Shown: piece by piece, positions 25,860-34,895 of the stretch
Layout of the letters: each line of letters begins with the position of its first letter
Numbering within the stretch: position 1 is the stretch's first letter
Source of the DNA: Phytohabitans rumicis
GTDB lineage: Bacteria > Actinomycetota > Actinomycetes > Mycobacteriales > Micromonosporaceae
Direction: 5' to 3'
Length of the DNA: 64,000 nucleotides
Assembly: GCF_011764445.1 (NCBI RefSeq)
Contig: NZ_BLPG01000001.1
Span: 1,674,001 to 1,738,000, forward strand
Notes under the pieces: generated by a model
Told to the model about the DNA's origin: nothing
The model's database searches: none
The model's input: only the letters and a program-made list of their open reading frames with translations
Translations under genes and position numbers: made by a program

Positions 25860-27720
25860 CCGCTTCGACGCTGACCCCCGCACCCCGACCCCACCCGGGC
25901 CGGGGTGCGACGGCCTACGACGAAACGGCACCCATCCACACCTACACCGCCGCCGGCTCCGCCCTGCAACGCGCCGGCACCACCGACTACCCCGCCTGGC
26001 TCACTCATGTCCGGGCGGCTGCCGGCTGCACCCGACCCATCCGCTTGGTCGGTGCCATCGACACCATCGACGGCGCAACGGGTGAGCGGCTGTCCCGGGC
26101 GCACACCGTTGGTATGCCCGACGCCGCGATCTACAAGGCATGCGGCAACCGCCGTGCCCGCGTCTGCCCAGGCTGCGCCGGCACCTACCAGGCCGACGCC
26201 TACCAACTCCTGCGGGCCGGTCTGGTCGGTGGCAAAGGCGTCCCGGACACCGTCTCCCGGCACCCGGCCGTGTTCGCCACCCTCACCGCGCCCGGCTTCG
26301 GCACCGTGCACGCCCGCACCGTCCGCAAGCACACGTGCACCAACCGGCGACGCTGCGACTGCCGGCCCGAACCCTGCCACGCCCGCCGCGACACCGGCCT
26401 CTGCGAACACCACCGGCCGGCCGTGTGTTGGGCCCGCCACGAACCCACCGACGCCGTCCTTGGACAGCCGCTGTGCCTCGACTGCTACCAGTACGACCAC
26501 CAGGTCGTCTGGAACCTCATGGCGGGCGAGCTGTGGCGACGCACCAAGCAAGCCGCGGAAAGGTTCCTCGCCCGGCTCGCCAAAACGCGCGGCATCCGCA
26601 CCGTTCCGATCGTCACCAGCACCGGCAAGATTCGCCGTCTCCCACCGGTCCGCATCTCACACGGCAAGGCCGCCGAATTCCAGGCACGCGGCGCCGTCCA
26701 CTTCCACGCCCTGCTACGCCTCGACGGCGTCAACCCGGCCGACCCCACCGCCGTCGTACCCCCACCGGCCGGAATCACCACAGTGGACCTCGAAGACGCC
26801 ATCCGGCACGCCGTGGAACAGGTCGCGTTCCACACACCCGAGCACCCCGACATGCCCGGCGGTTGGCCCATCACCTGGGGCGAACAGGTCGACGTGCGGC
26901 ACATCAGCCTCACCGGACGCGGAGAGGTCACCGACGGCATGGTCGCCGGCTACCTCGCCAAGTACGCCACCAAATCCACCGAGGCCACCGGCCACACCTC
27001 CACCCGCCTCGACGCCGACACCGTCGGCCACCACGCCGACCCCGACGGCGACCACACCGCCCGCCTCATCGACGCCTGCTGGCGCCTCGGTGGACCCACC
27101 AGCACCCGCGAGGCGGATGACGACAACGATAGCGACGACGGCCAGACAGACGAGCAGGAGCACCACGAGGACCACACCGCCGACGTCATCCGCCTCGCCG
27201 ACCGGCCCCCACTACAGCGACCCAAGCCCGGCTTCTACGCCCCTGGACCTGCCGCGTCTGCGGCACCCACACCCGATATGCCGCCTGCCCACACTGCGCC
27301 GCCGAGCGTCAAGCCAGCCTTGACACCAAAACCCCGAACACCCAGGGCCGTACCATCTGGGTAGGGCTACGCCGATGGGCACACATGCTCGGCTTCGGCG
27401 GCCACTTCCTCACCAAGGCACGCCGCTACTCGGTCACCTTCCAACTCCTGCGCGACACACGCATCACCTTCCGCCGCGAACAGGAACACCACGAGGACCA
27501 GGCCGACGGCGTCATCCGCCTCGCCGACCATCTCAGCGAGGAAACCACGCTGACCGTCGGCATGCTCACCTACGCCGGATCCGGCTGGCACACCACCGGC
27601 GACGCCCTCCTGGCCAACACCTCCGCCGCCATGGCACGCGCCCGACACCAAGCCGCCCGCGAAGAACTCGCCCACGAAATCGGCTCCACCATCGCCGGCG
27701 CCCTGCTGGCGGTCGCCTGA
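25856..27720 (+). CDS. repSA: Rolling-circle replication initiator RepSA (frame break)
   Basis: About 621 residues with one C restored in the run 27240-27243. The HUH motif is in AVHFHALLRLDG and the catalytic Tyr segment is VAGYLAKYATKSTE, as in RepSA/Rep_1 initiators. After the correction the sequence continues WTCRVCGTHTRYAACPHC, a zinc finger, and LRRWAHMLGFGGHFLTKARR, the conserved RepSA ending. Such proteins nick one strand at a double-strand origin and drive replication of the excised circle. GTG at 25856 overlaps the preceding stop. The acidic Asp/His-rich insert near 27100-27190 is unusual. Confidence 0.85.
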
Positions 27721-27748
27721 TCCTCGACCCGAAAGGAGGCTCCACGTT

Positions 27749-27979
27749 ATGCCCGCACCGTCCACACAGGAGGTGATCACGCTCACCCACACCAAGGCTC
27801 TCTACCGCATTCCGGAAGCCATGCGGCTGCTCAGCCTGTCCCGATCGGTGATCTACCAAGAGATCCGGGCCGGTCGGCTCCGCACCGTCACACGCGGACG
27901 CACCCGACTCGTACCCGCCACCGCCATCACCGAGTACGTCACCCTGCTCGAAACCGAAACCCTGGAAGGAGCTGCCTGA
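27749..27979 (+). CDS. xis: Excisionase, MerR-like HTH
   Basis: 76 residues. YRIPEAMRLLSLSRSVIYQE is the winged-helix motif of AICE excisionases and is followed by a basic wing (GRLRTVTRGRTRLVP). The stop overlaps the integrase start. It bends att DNA to direct the integrase to excision. A GAAAGGAGG site precedes the ATG. Confidence 0.85.
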   Translation: MPAPSTQEVITLTHTKALYRIPEAMRLLSLSRSVIYQEIRAGRLRTVTRGRTRLVPATAITEYVTLLETETLEGAA

Positions 27980-29122
27980 TGACCAAACGCCGCAGCCGGG
28001 GAGACGGCGGCCTGCACTGGGACGAGCAGCGGCAACGCTGGATCGCCTCAGTCACCGTCGGCTACAGCCCGGCCGGCAAGCGCATCGTTCGCAAGGCGAG
28101 CGGCAAGACCAAGACCGAAGCTCACAACAAGCTCCGACAGAAGATCCGGGAGTACGAAGACGGACTCCTGATCGCCCACAGTGGATATACCGTCGCCGAC
28201 GCCGTCACCGACTGGCTGACATACGGGCTCAGCGGCAAGTCCACGGGCACCATCGACAACTACACCAACCTCGCCGAGGGGCACATCATCCCGCGCTCGG
28301 CGCCCGGAAGCTTCGCGACCTAACCGCTACCGACGTCGACAAGTGGCTTGCCGCCAAGAAGAAGTCGCTCAGCACGCGAACACTGCGCCTGCTGCACTCG
28401 ATCCTCAACCGCGCGATCACCCGCGCCATGGCCCGCGACAAGGTCAAGCGAAACGTCGTCGCGCTATGCGAGATCCCCCAAGGCATCGCCGGCCGGGAGT
28501 CGAAGTCCCTCAACCTGGACCAAGCCAAGGCGCTCCTCGTCGCGGCCGAGAACGAGACCGGCATGATGCGTGCCTATGTCGTCGTCTCGCTCCTGACCGG
28601 AGCACGCACCGAGGAGCTCCGCGCGCTTCGCTGGGCACACGTCGACCTGGACGGCAAACCGGACGACGATCCGCCCGTACCGCCATCGATCATGGTGTGG
28701 CGCTCGGTCCGCGAGCACGGCGACACCAAGACCAGGAAGTCACGTCGCACCCTCGCGCTCCCCTGCGGTGCGTCGTCGCACTCAAGGATCACCACAAGCG
28801 TCACCGCGAACCGGTCGGCGACCAACTCGTGTTCGCCACCTCGAAAGGCACCGAGCTTGACCGGCACAACGTCTTACGCGCCTTCCGCCGCGTCGCCAAG
28901 GCGGCCGGCCTCAACGCCCGGGAATGGACCCCGCGTGAGCTGCGGCACAGCTTCGTCTCGCTCCTGTCGGACAACGGCGTCAAGATTGAAGACATTGCCG
29001 ATCTCTGCGGCCACAGCGGCACGACCGTCACTGAGCGCGTGTACCGCCACCAGCTCCGTCCGGTGCTCCTGACCGGCGCCGTCGCCATGGATGACATCTT
29101 CGGGGCTGGGGAGAATGCTTAG
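27979..29122 (+). CDS. int: Tyrosine integrase of element 1 (two frame breaks)
   Basis: About 381 residues when one C is added at 28290-28292 and one at 28760-28763. The pieces are an N-terminal AP2-like arm-binding domain (WIASVTVGYSPAGKRIVRKA), a core-binding domain (restored HIIPALGARKLRDLTATDVD) and a catalytic domain. LTGARTEELRALRW carries the first Arg; RELRHSFVSLL, LCGHSG and RVYRHQ supply the later Arg and His residues and the Tyr. It ends 69 bases from the att core, as expected for pSAM2-type Int. Two one-base errors in one integrase fit the general pattern, so I call it intact. Confidence 0.85.
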
Positions 29123-29138
29123 TCACCCAGTTAGTCAC
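29122..29138. repeat. Candidate integrase arm site, right end of element 1
   Basis: GTCACCCAGTTAGTCAC, identical to 14299-14315. The octamer TTAGTCAC occurs twice here, 12 bases apart (first from 29119). It overlaps the end of the integrase gene and lies 53 bases from the att core. Confidence 0.55.
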
Positions 29139-29150
29139 ACAGGAACAACA

Positions 29151-29183
29151 AGAGGGCATATCCATCAATGGATTATGCCCTCT
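29151..29183. terminator. Bidirectional hairpin after integrase 1
   Basis: A 15-base stem with one bulged T closes a CA loop; the outer arms are AGAGGGCATA and TATGCCCTCT. It ends eight bases before the middle att core, so it insulates the integrase from the neighbouring element. Confidence 0.8.
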
Positions 29184-29190
29184 GAGCTGC

Positions 29191-29233
29191 GTCGGGACGG
29201 CCGGATTTGAACCGACGACCCCTTGACCCCCAG
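29191..29233. repeat. att copy 2 (junction of the two elements)
   Basis: 43 bases identical to the copies at 14157 and 50136. It is the right end of element 1 and the left end of element 2. Confidence 0.93.
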
Positions 29234-29543
29234 GACGTTGGGTTAGTCGTTTTCGCAGCTCAAGTAGCGTTCATGAGCATTCCTCACGTATAGTCGAACG
29301 CTCGACGTTCAGCATCGCGCACAGCGTGTGGTCCCCCGTGGTCCCCGCGGGCGCAGCTCGGCATGTCCCAGGTACCCGCAGCTGGCTACAGGTCCGTACG
29401 AGCGCGGTTTCCCGCGCCGTTCAGTCGGCGTCGACAGGATTCGTTCGTGAACTCGAAAGTCCTCGCCGCTCCCCCGATACCGTCTCGGCGCATCTTGCAC
29501 AGATGCGGCACGCCAACCATCAAATGGGCATCTGACTACGCTA
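29234..29543. other. Left end of element 2, no gene
   Basis: 310 bases with no credible reading frame. GTGGTCCCC occurs twice, ten bases apart (29328-29336 and 29338-29346), and again once exactly and once imperfectly near the right end (50063-50071 and about 50052-50060). These are candidate arm sites for the integrase of element 2. Confidence 0.5.
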
Positions 29544-30443
29544 CTAAATGCCGGAATGAGCCGACAAGTATCCGGCCAATGCCTCCCCTATGGCATCTTC
29601 GATGGCGTCGCACATCTTCACCAGCATTTGGACGTTAGCCACGTGCATTTCAGCCGCACCGCAACAGCGACCCACTTGCTCGAAGTGGCCCTCGATCTCG
29701 CGCAGAACCTCCCATGCGTGGGGGTCTATTTCAAGAACACGGCTTTCCTTTACTCCCTTGAAGTAGCTACTGATGTTCCCCTCACCCTGAAGCTCTACCA
29801 GCCAAGCGAAATCACCGATAGTGATGGTATTTAGCAATGCATCCATATCGGCGACGGTCTTCGCTGGTAGCCAGGGCAAATCCAATTCGGCAAGACGGTA
29901 TCGAATATCGCTGACCAAAAAGTCCCAGGTACGTTGAAGCTCGTGCACCGAGACGGTCAGGTCTCCCTTCTCGGGAAAGCAGGTCACGATCCTCATCATC
30001 GCCTGCTCCAGCGTGCGGATATCAGCGATTCCCTTGTACCTAAGCGGCTCGATTATTGAAATTGATCGTAACTCGGACAACGCTGTTTTTATGTGCCCCG
30101 CACCTTCCGATTCACCGTTGGGCAACAACCGCCGCGAGGATCGGCACATGTTCTTGACTGTTCGTAAAGCGAGGCGCGCCGTGCTTCGCATCTCAAGCCT
30201 CTCTGCATGGGCAGCAGACAGGGCCTGAAGGACCAACAACGCGATTGGGATTCCGAAGCATGCTCCAGTTATTGACGAGACGAGATTTGTGAGGAAGGGC
30301 TGTTCCGTCCACCACTCCCGCCGGTCGCCAACAACACCCGACGCCGCCAAGAGTGTGCCGCTCGCCCACAGCGCCAAGGCGACCCTCCTTAACAGGAGAC
30401 TAAAGGACATCCACCATCCGACAAGTCGCTTGAATGGCCGCAC
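29544..30443 (-). CDS. Membrane protein of unknown function, left-end cargo
   Basis: 299 residues from GTG at 30443, chosen for its GGGAGG site. Two hydrophobic helices follow (SLLLRRVALALWASGTLLAA and a second around ITGACFGIPIALLVLQAL), then a long soluble helical domain of about 210 residues. The gene is visibly more A+T-rich than the transfer genes and points toward the att site. No family recognised. An anchored soluble domain in element cargo is compatible with a defence or exclusion role, but nothing proves it. Confidence 0.55.
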   Translation of the reverse strand: MRPFKRLVGWWMSFSLLLRRVALALWASGTLLAASGVVGDRREWWTEQPFLTNLVSSITGACFGIPIALLVLQALSAAHAERLEMRSTARLALRTVKNMCRSSRRLLPNGESEGAGHIKTALSELRSISIIEPLRYKGIADIRTLEQAMMRIVTCFPEKGDLTVSVHELQRTWDFLVSDIRYRLAELDLPWLPAKTVADMDALLNTITIGDFAWLVELQGEGNISSYFKGVKESRVLEIDPHAWEVLREIEGHFEQVGRCCGAAEMHVANVQMLVKMCDAIEDAIGEALAGYLSAHSGI

Positions 30444-31197
30444 AGGCACCCTCCCGCTGCCGGGCTCAGATGGCTTGAGATCGTGTACCGCGCCACGGCT
30501 TTTTACGGTGGGCCGGGCGAATCCGGACGCCCCTCCTGCTGCAATTCCTGACCACGGCGGGCCGTGCGCGCCCCCACCAGAATTCCCACCACACCAAACG
30601 CTGGCTCCTGCCAACGCGCCAACGACAGTCGCCGCCGGAGACAGCCACTCCCCAAGCCACGGAGGTCATGCTGCCTAACCGCATTCAGGCGTGTCTCGGG
30701 TAACGACGCGTATCCGACAGTCGTTGGTAGGCGGACTTACAGCCCAACCGTGTACCCGCCCCTGACCTGCGGGCGCCGCGCCCGAGGTGGGCCGTTTCCC
30801 ACGCTCATTCAAAGTACGGCTGTTGATCTTGCGCAAGGATCCGGGCCGGTCATATGCAGGCTGAAACATAGAGTGCGCGGGTTCGGCCCCTCCTGTTTCA
30901 GCTTCGCCCTGGGGCGTTTCCGCAGATCAGGGCGTATCGGGGACACCTGCGATGAAGGTGCCCCCGGATTGATCAAGCGTCTGCGCAGATCAAGGCATGT
31001 TCAGGGACACCAGGGACACATCTTGCGGGGGATGTGTGCCCATCCCACCCGCCCCCTTTCGTCTCACGGTTTCCGCTGGTCAGAGGTCAGCGTGTGTCGC
31101 TACCTGCTCGCGGCACACGTCGAACATATGATCGGGTGTTGGTCGTCTGTGCCAAAGGACAGACGGTCACATCCCTCCCCAAATCGTCAGGAGACCA
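30444..31197. other. Intergenic stretch with repeat copy A
   Basis: 754 bases without a convincing gene; open frames here lack motifs and ribosome sites. The main feature is a block (30917-31020) repeated at 31860-31963. A promoter for the gene at 31198 is expected in the last 150 bases. Confidence 0.5.
30917..31020. repeat. Direct repeat copy A flanking the 31198 gene
   Basis: About 104 bases, imperfectly repeated at 31860-31963 in the same orientation. The best conserved core is AAGGTGCCCCCGGATTGATC, preceded by GGGGACACC in both. Gene 31198-31836 lies exactly between the copies. Confidence 0.75.
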
Positions 31198-31836
31198 ATG
31201 GACATCAATGCCAAGCGCAAGCTCCGGACCGCTTTCATGAACTGGCTGTTCGAGACCACGGGAGGTAGCCAGGATGAGCTGGGGCGTCCCGCCGGATTCA
31301 AGGTGCCGGATGGATGGGCCGGAGAGCCGCCGACTGAGGCCGACATCAGGGACGTGGTCAGGTACTTGGAGGGCGAATACCTGATCAAGGCTCACTGGAC
31401 CATGGGCGGGTTGCCGTCAGTCCAGCTGACCCACGAGGGTATCCGCGAGATGGAGCAGGCCCACTCCGCGCCCACCGAACGGACCGAGCACTTCGTGCCC
31501 CTCGTCAACATCACTAACATCCAGGGCTCTGTGATCGGTTCGCAGTTGCAACAGGGCAGTCCTGGCTCAAGCCAGACGGGACACTTCGAGATCAACCAGC
31601 GAGAGAGCGCCGAGGCGTTCGTCGCAGCCGCCCGGAAGCTCCTTGTCCACGAGGCCATGGATCAGGACACGCGATCTGAAGCTGAGGCGGACCTGGCCAT
31701 GATGAGCCACGAGCTGGAGAAGCCGGCGCCTCGGTGGCCCATTCTGAAGACCATCGGCGCGACAGTGCGCGACAGTCTCGCGAAGGCCGCTGGCACTGCC
31801 GCTGCGGTTGAGCTTCTTCAGATCCCCTGGCCCTAG
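31198..31836 (+). CDS. Hypothetical protein between direct repeats
   Basis: 212 residues. The first 90 residues look like a winged helix (RTAFMNWLFETTGG, then DIRDVVRYLEGEYLIKA and LTHEGIREMEQ). The middle has ITNIQGSVIGSQLQQGS, a Gly/Gln-rich segment seen in several bacterial proteins of unknown or defence-linked function. The C-terminal third is helical, with a weak hydrophobic end (AAGTAAAVELLQIPWP). Possible cargo protein; no function assigned. Confidence 0.55.
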   Translation: MDINAKRKLRTAFMNWLFETTGGSQDELGRPAGFKVPDGWAGEPPTEADIRDVVRYLEGEYLIKAHWTMGGLPSVQLTHEGIREMEQAHSAPTERTEHFVPLVNITNIQGSVIGSQLQQGSPGSSQTGHFEINQRESAEAFVAAARKLLVHEAMDQDTRSEAEADLAMMSHELEKPAPRWPILKTIGATVRDSLAKAAGTAAAVELLQIPWP

Positions 31837-31859
31837 ATCGCGGGCCGCCGCCCTTGACG

Positions 31860-31963
31860 TTTCGCAGGTCAGGACCCATCCGGGGACACCCCGTGATCAA
31901 GGTGCCCCCGGATTGATCTAGCGTTTGCGCAAGTCAGGGCATGTCCGGCGGCACCGGGGACAG
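31860..31963. repeat. Direct repeat copy B flanking the 31198 gene
   Basis: Second copy of the 104-base block at 30917-31020. It overlaps the last 30 bases of the NUDIX gene, so the NUDIX end may have supplied the original sequence. Confidence 0.75.
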
Positions 31964-32395
31964 GTCCTCTGTCAGTAGCCGGACGCCATCGTGAAGCCTT
32001 ACGGCAACCTCGGCCGCATCCAACGCGTCGAGCACGCGTGCCGCGAAGGTCTCTCCCATGCGCGTGGTTACCTCGTCAGCGGTCCACCATCCGACAGCGG
32101 CGCTCTCCTCGGTTGGCCCTGCCGCTCCCCCGATCACGTGAGCGCGGAAGACGAGCGCCACGACGCCAAGGCGAAGGTTCTTGTACACACCGGTTAGCCG
32201 TTGCTGCTCCACTAGCAGGCCGGTTTCCTCTTGGACCTCGCGCCGCAGGCCAGCATGGATCGACTCGTGGAGTTCGAGCACGCCGCCCGGGATCTGCCAC
32301 TCGCCGTTGTCGCGGCGTTGCACGACCAGCACGCGGCCCTCGTCGTCGGTGACCACGGCTGCGACGCTGACTGAGTGCCGGGTGTTCTGGTTCAT
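31934..32395 (-). CDS. NUDIX hydrolase, candidate conjugal immunity factor (Pif-like)
   Basis: 153 residues; ATG with GGGAGGTCCA upstream. The NUDIX box reads GVLELHESIHAGLRREVQEE followed by TGLL and fits Gx5Ex7REUxEExGU. It is last in a GntR-PP2C-NUDIX operon with four-base overlap to the PP2C gene. In pSAM2 the immunity factor Pif, which blocks redundant transfer between carriers, also has a NUDIX motif, so the same role is plausible here. Ordinary nucleotide sanitation is the alternative. Confidence 0.78.
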   Translation of the reverse strand: MNQNTRHSVSVAAVVTDDEGRVLVVQRRDNGEWQIPGGVLELHESIHAGLRREVQEETGLLVEQQRLTGVYKNLRLGVVALVFRAHVIGGAAGPTEESAAVGWWTADEVTTRMGETFAARVLDALDAAEVAVRLHDGVRLLTEDLSPVPPDMP

Positions 32396-33219
32396 TGGAC
32401 CTCCCAGTCGAAGATGCAGATTGCGGCCGTCGCGTCGTCGTGGCGTTTGTACCGAGGCTGTGCCGCACCGTCGAGATCGGCAAACTCGGCCGCCCGCACC
32501 CGCCGGATCAACTCCGCAGGGCCGCGCTGTGTGAGCACGTCCAGTGCGCCCGGCCAGTCGAAGAGACCGAACGGTTCGACAGCGCACCAGGCGCCGTCCG
32601 TTAGGAGGGCCGCCCGGCGAACAACTGCGTTTCCGGTGACGGCTTCGAGCGCGGCCTGCGGGTCGGCCGCAGCGATCCAGTACCCGCCTGGCTGGTTGGT
32701 GTGCCGCCACTTCTGTTCGATCGACCACCGGGTACGCGCAGCGTGGTCGTCGGTGCCGATCGCGCCGGGCACGAGTGCCGCTCGGCGGACTTGTGCGATG
32801 GTCTGCTCAAACCGCCCATCGGCGACCACGTCCAACGCACCGTCACGATCGAGCACAACGACGGTGTCCGAGAGCAGCAGGTACTCGACGCGGTCGCCGG
32901 CATCGCGTAGCACCGCGACGCTCGCCGCGGGTGTGCCGGGATGGCTGAGATCGCAACCGCCGCCGTGATCGGCCCGAACCGACTCGATCGCGCTAGCGAG
33001 CAAGTGCGGCAGCGACTCGACGGGCCGCGCTAGGTACGCCTCGACCAGTCGCGCGGCAAGGCGCTGCACGTACCACGCCGGGCCGTGCGGGCAGCCGGTG
33101 TCGAGCCCGTCTGGTTGGGTGACGCCATCGAACACCGCCACAAGCGAGCCGACCGCAAGGGCAGCGTCTTCGTTGACCGGCCGCCCCGGCGCCGCTTCGG
33201 TGGCGAAGCGAACCTCCAT
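32392..33219 (-). CDS. PP2C-like protein
   Basis: 275 residues. VNEDAALAVGSLVAVFDGVT matches the first metal-binding strands of PP2C phosphatases (Asp of the DG motif). Later segments YLLLSDTVVVLDRDG and AALLTDGAWCAVEPFG correspond to the central SD and TDG motifs, and HDDATAAICIFDW to the final D-D motif. Its start overlaps the GntR stop by one base. It may remove phosphate from a transfer or regulatory protein; target unknown. Confidence 0.7.
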   Translation of the reverse strand: MEVRFATEAAPGRPVNEDAALAVGSLVAVFDGVTQPDGLDTGCPHGPAWYVQRLAARLVEAYLARPVESLPHLLASAIESVRADHGGGCDLSHPGTPAASVAVLRDAGDRVEYLLLSDTVVVLDRDGALDVVADGRFEQTIAQVRRAALVPGAIGTDDHAARTRWSIEQKWRHTNQPGGYWIAAADPQAALEAVTGNAVVRRAALLTDGAWCAVEPFGLFDWPGALDVLTQRGPAELIRRVRAAEFADLDGAAQPRYKRHDDATAAICIFDWEVQ

Positions 33220-33997
33220 CACGGTCCGTCCTGCGCCGAGACGTCGTCCCAGTCGTACTTGAGCGTCCAGAGATGGCCAGGCATCACGTGTATGCATACT
33301 TCCACCGGTACGTCGTCGGCCGCGTACGCGACGTGCCAGATCTCGAAAACAGGCTGCGTGGCTTCGAGTTCGAGGGCTCGCTGCTCGGCATCGTCAGGCA
33401 CGCGCACGGTGACGTCCTCGGTGAAGCGGACCGGACCGTACCCAAGTTCGGCGAGGCGTGAGTACGAGCCGCCCTTGCCCACCTCCGGACGCATGAGCGC
33501 CTTGTCGCCCCTGACGATTGACCACGGGTAGTACGAGTCCGCGATCTGCGTCGGCTCGCCGTTGGCGTAGAGCACGCGACGCCGCACGAGCGCGTCTTCG
33601 CCCTTGCGCAGCCGGAGCGCCTTAGCGACCCCGCCCCGGCAAGCACGGGCACCCGCGCGATCTCGCGGTATGTCGTCGTGGACTCAAGGCTTAGCTTGCG
33701 TGCTTCGACCTCACCCGCGCCCGTGCCCTCTTGCCTGGCCGCGTAGCGCCGCTTGGCGTCACGTGGGATGCGCGGCAGGCTCCGTACGCGGGTGTCCGCC
33801 CCGCGTCGCACCTTGACGTCGCCGGACGCCCGCAGCAGCGTGATCGCCTTATTGATCGTGACGCGAGAGACGCCGAACTCGTCGGCCAAGCGAGCTTCGC
33901 TCGGCAACGGGCTTCCCGGCGCGTAGGTCTCGCCATCGATGCGTGCTCGCAGCTCATCCGCGATTTGAGCGTACTGCGACTTCGGTGTCTCAACCAT
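33219..33997 (-). CDS. GntR/HutC-type repressor, KorSA-like (frame break)
   Basis: About 259 residues with one base restored. The N-terminal winged helix (LRARIDGETYAPGSPLPSEA, FGVSRVTINKAITLL) is canonical GntR. A UTRA ligand domain follows and, after the break at 33629-33632, runs VAKALRLRKGEDALVRRRVL to YDWDDVSAQDGP. In pSAM2 the GntR-family repressor KorSA controls pra and its own gene, and this is the likely counterpart. The cluster of AAGACGTCTT palindromes just upstream is the obvious operator. The ATG at 33997 is preferred over a TTG two codons earlier. Confidence 0.8.
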
Positions 33998-34023
33998 GGC
34001 CAACTCAGGCCACTTCCCTCCTG

Positions 34024-34153
34024 GTACGACGTCTTACGAGTCACCCTACGCGTCCGACAACATGATCACCTCACAAGGAAACACGTAAGACGTCTTGCGT
34101 GTTCCCTGCGTGCCCGCTACCGTCTATCGACAAGACGTCTTACGTCTTACGTG
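34024..34153. promoter_or_regulatory. Operator cluster upstream of the GntR gene
   Basis: The perfect palindrome AAGACGTCTT occurs at 34087-34096 and 34132-34141, and a one-mismatch copy lies at 34026-34035. The site at 34087 extends to a 20-base near-palindrome (34082-34101) with arms CACGTAAGAC and GTCTTGCGTG. ACGTCTTACGTG follows directly at 34142-34153. The distribution fits a repressor binding several sites in its own promoter. Confidence 0.7.
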
Positions 34154-34460
34154 ATCAAGTGGATCTCCGGGAAGGCGGCTCTGCTGCGCCTACGGCTGCC
34201 GGATCACGTGAAAACTCCATAGTGGACCGGGACACAGGGAGATCCGTCTCCCCGATTGGTCCCGATGCGTGCGATCTAGGGGTGGCGCGCGGGTGTCGGC
34301 TGTTTGACCTGTCCGGCCGCAAGACTTGTCCGCCCGCCCCGCCCAACCGAGGGTCGCGAGATGTCTGCCCTGTTCACGGGCCGTTTTGCTGCTTTGCGGG
34401 GACACGGCGCCTTGCGCGTCGTGCCCCGCGCTCCCTTCGATGTTTAGGCGGTGCATCGCC
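34154..34460. other. Leader region before the small-gene operon
   Basis: About 300 bases with no gene. A small hairpin (GGAGATCCGTCTCC, about 34229-34242) lies here. It probably carries the rightward promoter of the element 2 backbone operon, under the operators at its left edge. Confidence 0.4.
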
Positions 34461-34631
34461 ATGGCTGCTTTCGCTGAGTTGCTTCGAGTTTCCGCACGTC
34501 AGGGCGCCTGCTGGCGCGAGTGCACCGGTTGTACCGGCCTTGCTGCGCTGGCGCCGGATGAGACCCATTGCCCGGCCTGCCGACCCGGATCGCGGCGCGT
34601 CACGCGCCGCCGGTCGGCTCGGGCCGCCTGA
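34461..34631 (+). CDS. Small zinc-ribbon protein
   Basis: 56 residues from ATG. Two CxxC pairs, ECTGCTG and HCPACRPG, are separated by 15 residues, enough for one zinc ribbon, followed by a basic tail. First gene of the rightward operon. Ribosome site weak; function unknown. Confidence 0.5.
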   Translation: MAAFAELLRVSARQGACWRECTGCTGLAALAPDETHCPACRPGSRRVTRRRSARAA

Positions 34632-34652
34632 TCCGGAAGGACTTCCCGACCG

Positions 34653-34895
34653 ATGTTGATCGACTTTGACGACGCCGAACCCTCGCCCGGCGACCTGGCT
34701 GCGATTGAGGTCGAGTGGCCGCAGATCGAGGCCGAGTTGGCCGAGTTGGACGCGGAGATCCGCGCGCTGTCCGCCGCGGACGGTGGCGGCCCGACCGAGC
34801 TGGATTGGCGCCGTACGCGCCGCAGTGCTGCCCGGTTGACCCGTACCGCGACCCGAGCGACCCGACCGGCAGCCGACCTGCGCCCGGCCGCCTGA
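34653..34895 (+). CDS. DUF6284-like small protein
   Basis: 80 residues. PSPGDLAAIEVEWPQIEAEL followed by a conserved LDAEI and a WRRxRR segment matches DUF6284, a small helical family common in Streptomyces plasmids and AICEs. Its stop overlaps the next ATG. Function unknown. Confidence 0.68.
   Translation: MLIDFDDAEPSPGDLAAIEVEWPQIEAELAELDAEIRALSAADGGGPTELDWRRTRRSAARLTRTATRATRPAADLRPAA

Larger units (their letters stand above)
14157..29190. mobile_element. Integrated element 1, pSAM2-type AICE
   Basis: About 15.0 kb between two 43-bp direct repeats of the tRNA-Pro 3' end. It has the standard AICE set: RepSA, Xis and Int in a row at the right end, a split FtsK-like transfer protein, a Pra-like activator, small overlapping spread-type genes and an HTH regulator. 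pSAM2 itself integrates in a tRNA-Pro gene. At least five genes (seven one-base breaks) need a restored base, but I see no true deletion, so the element could be functional. Confidence 0.88.
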
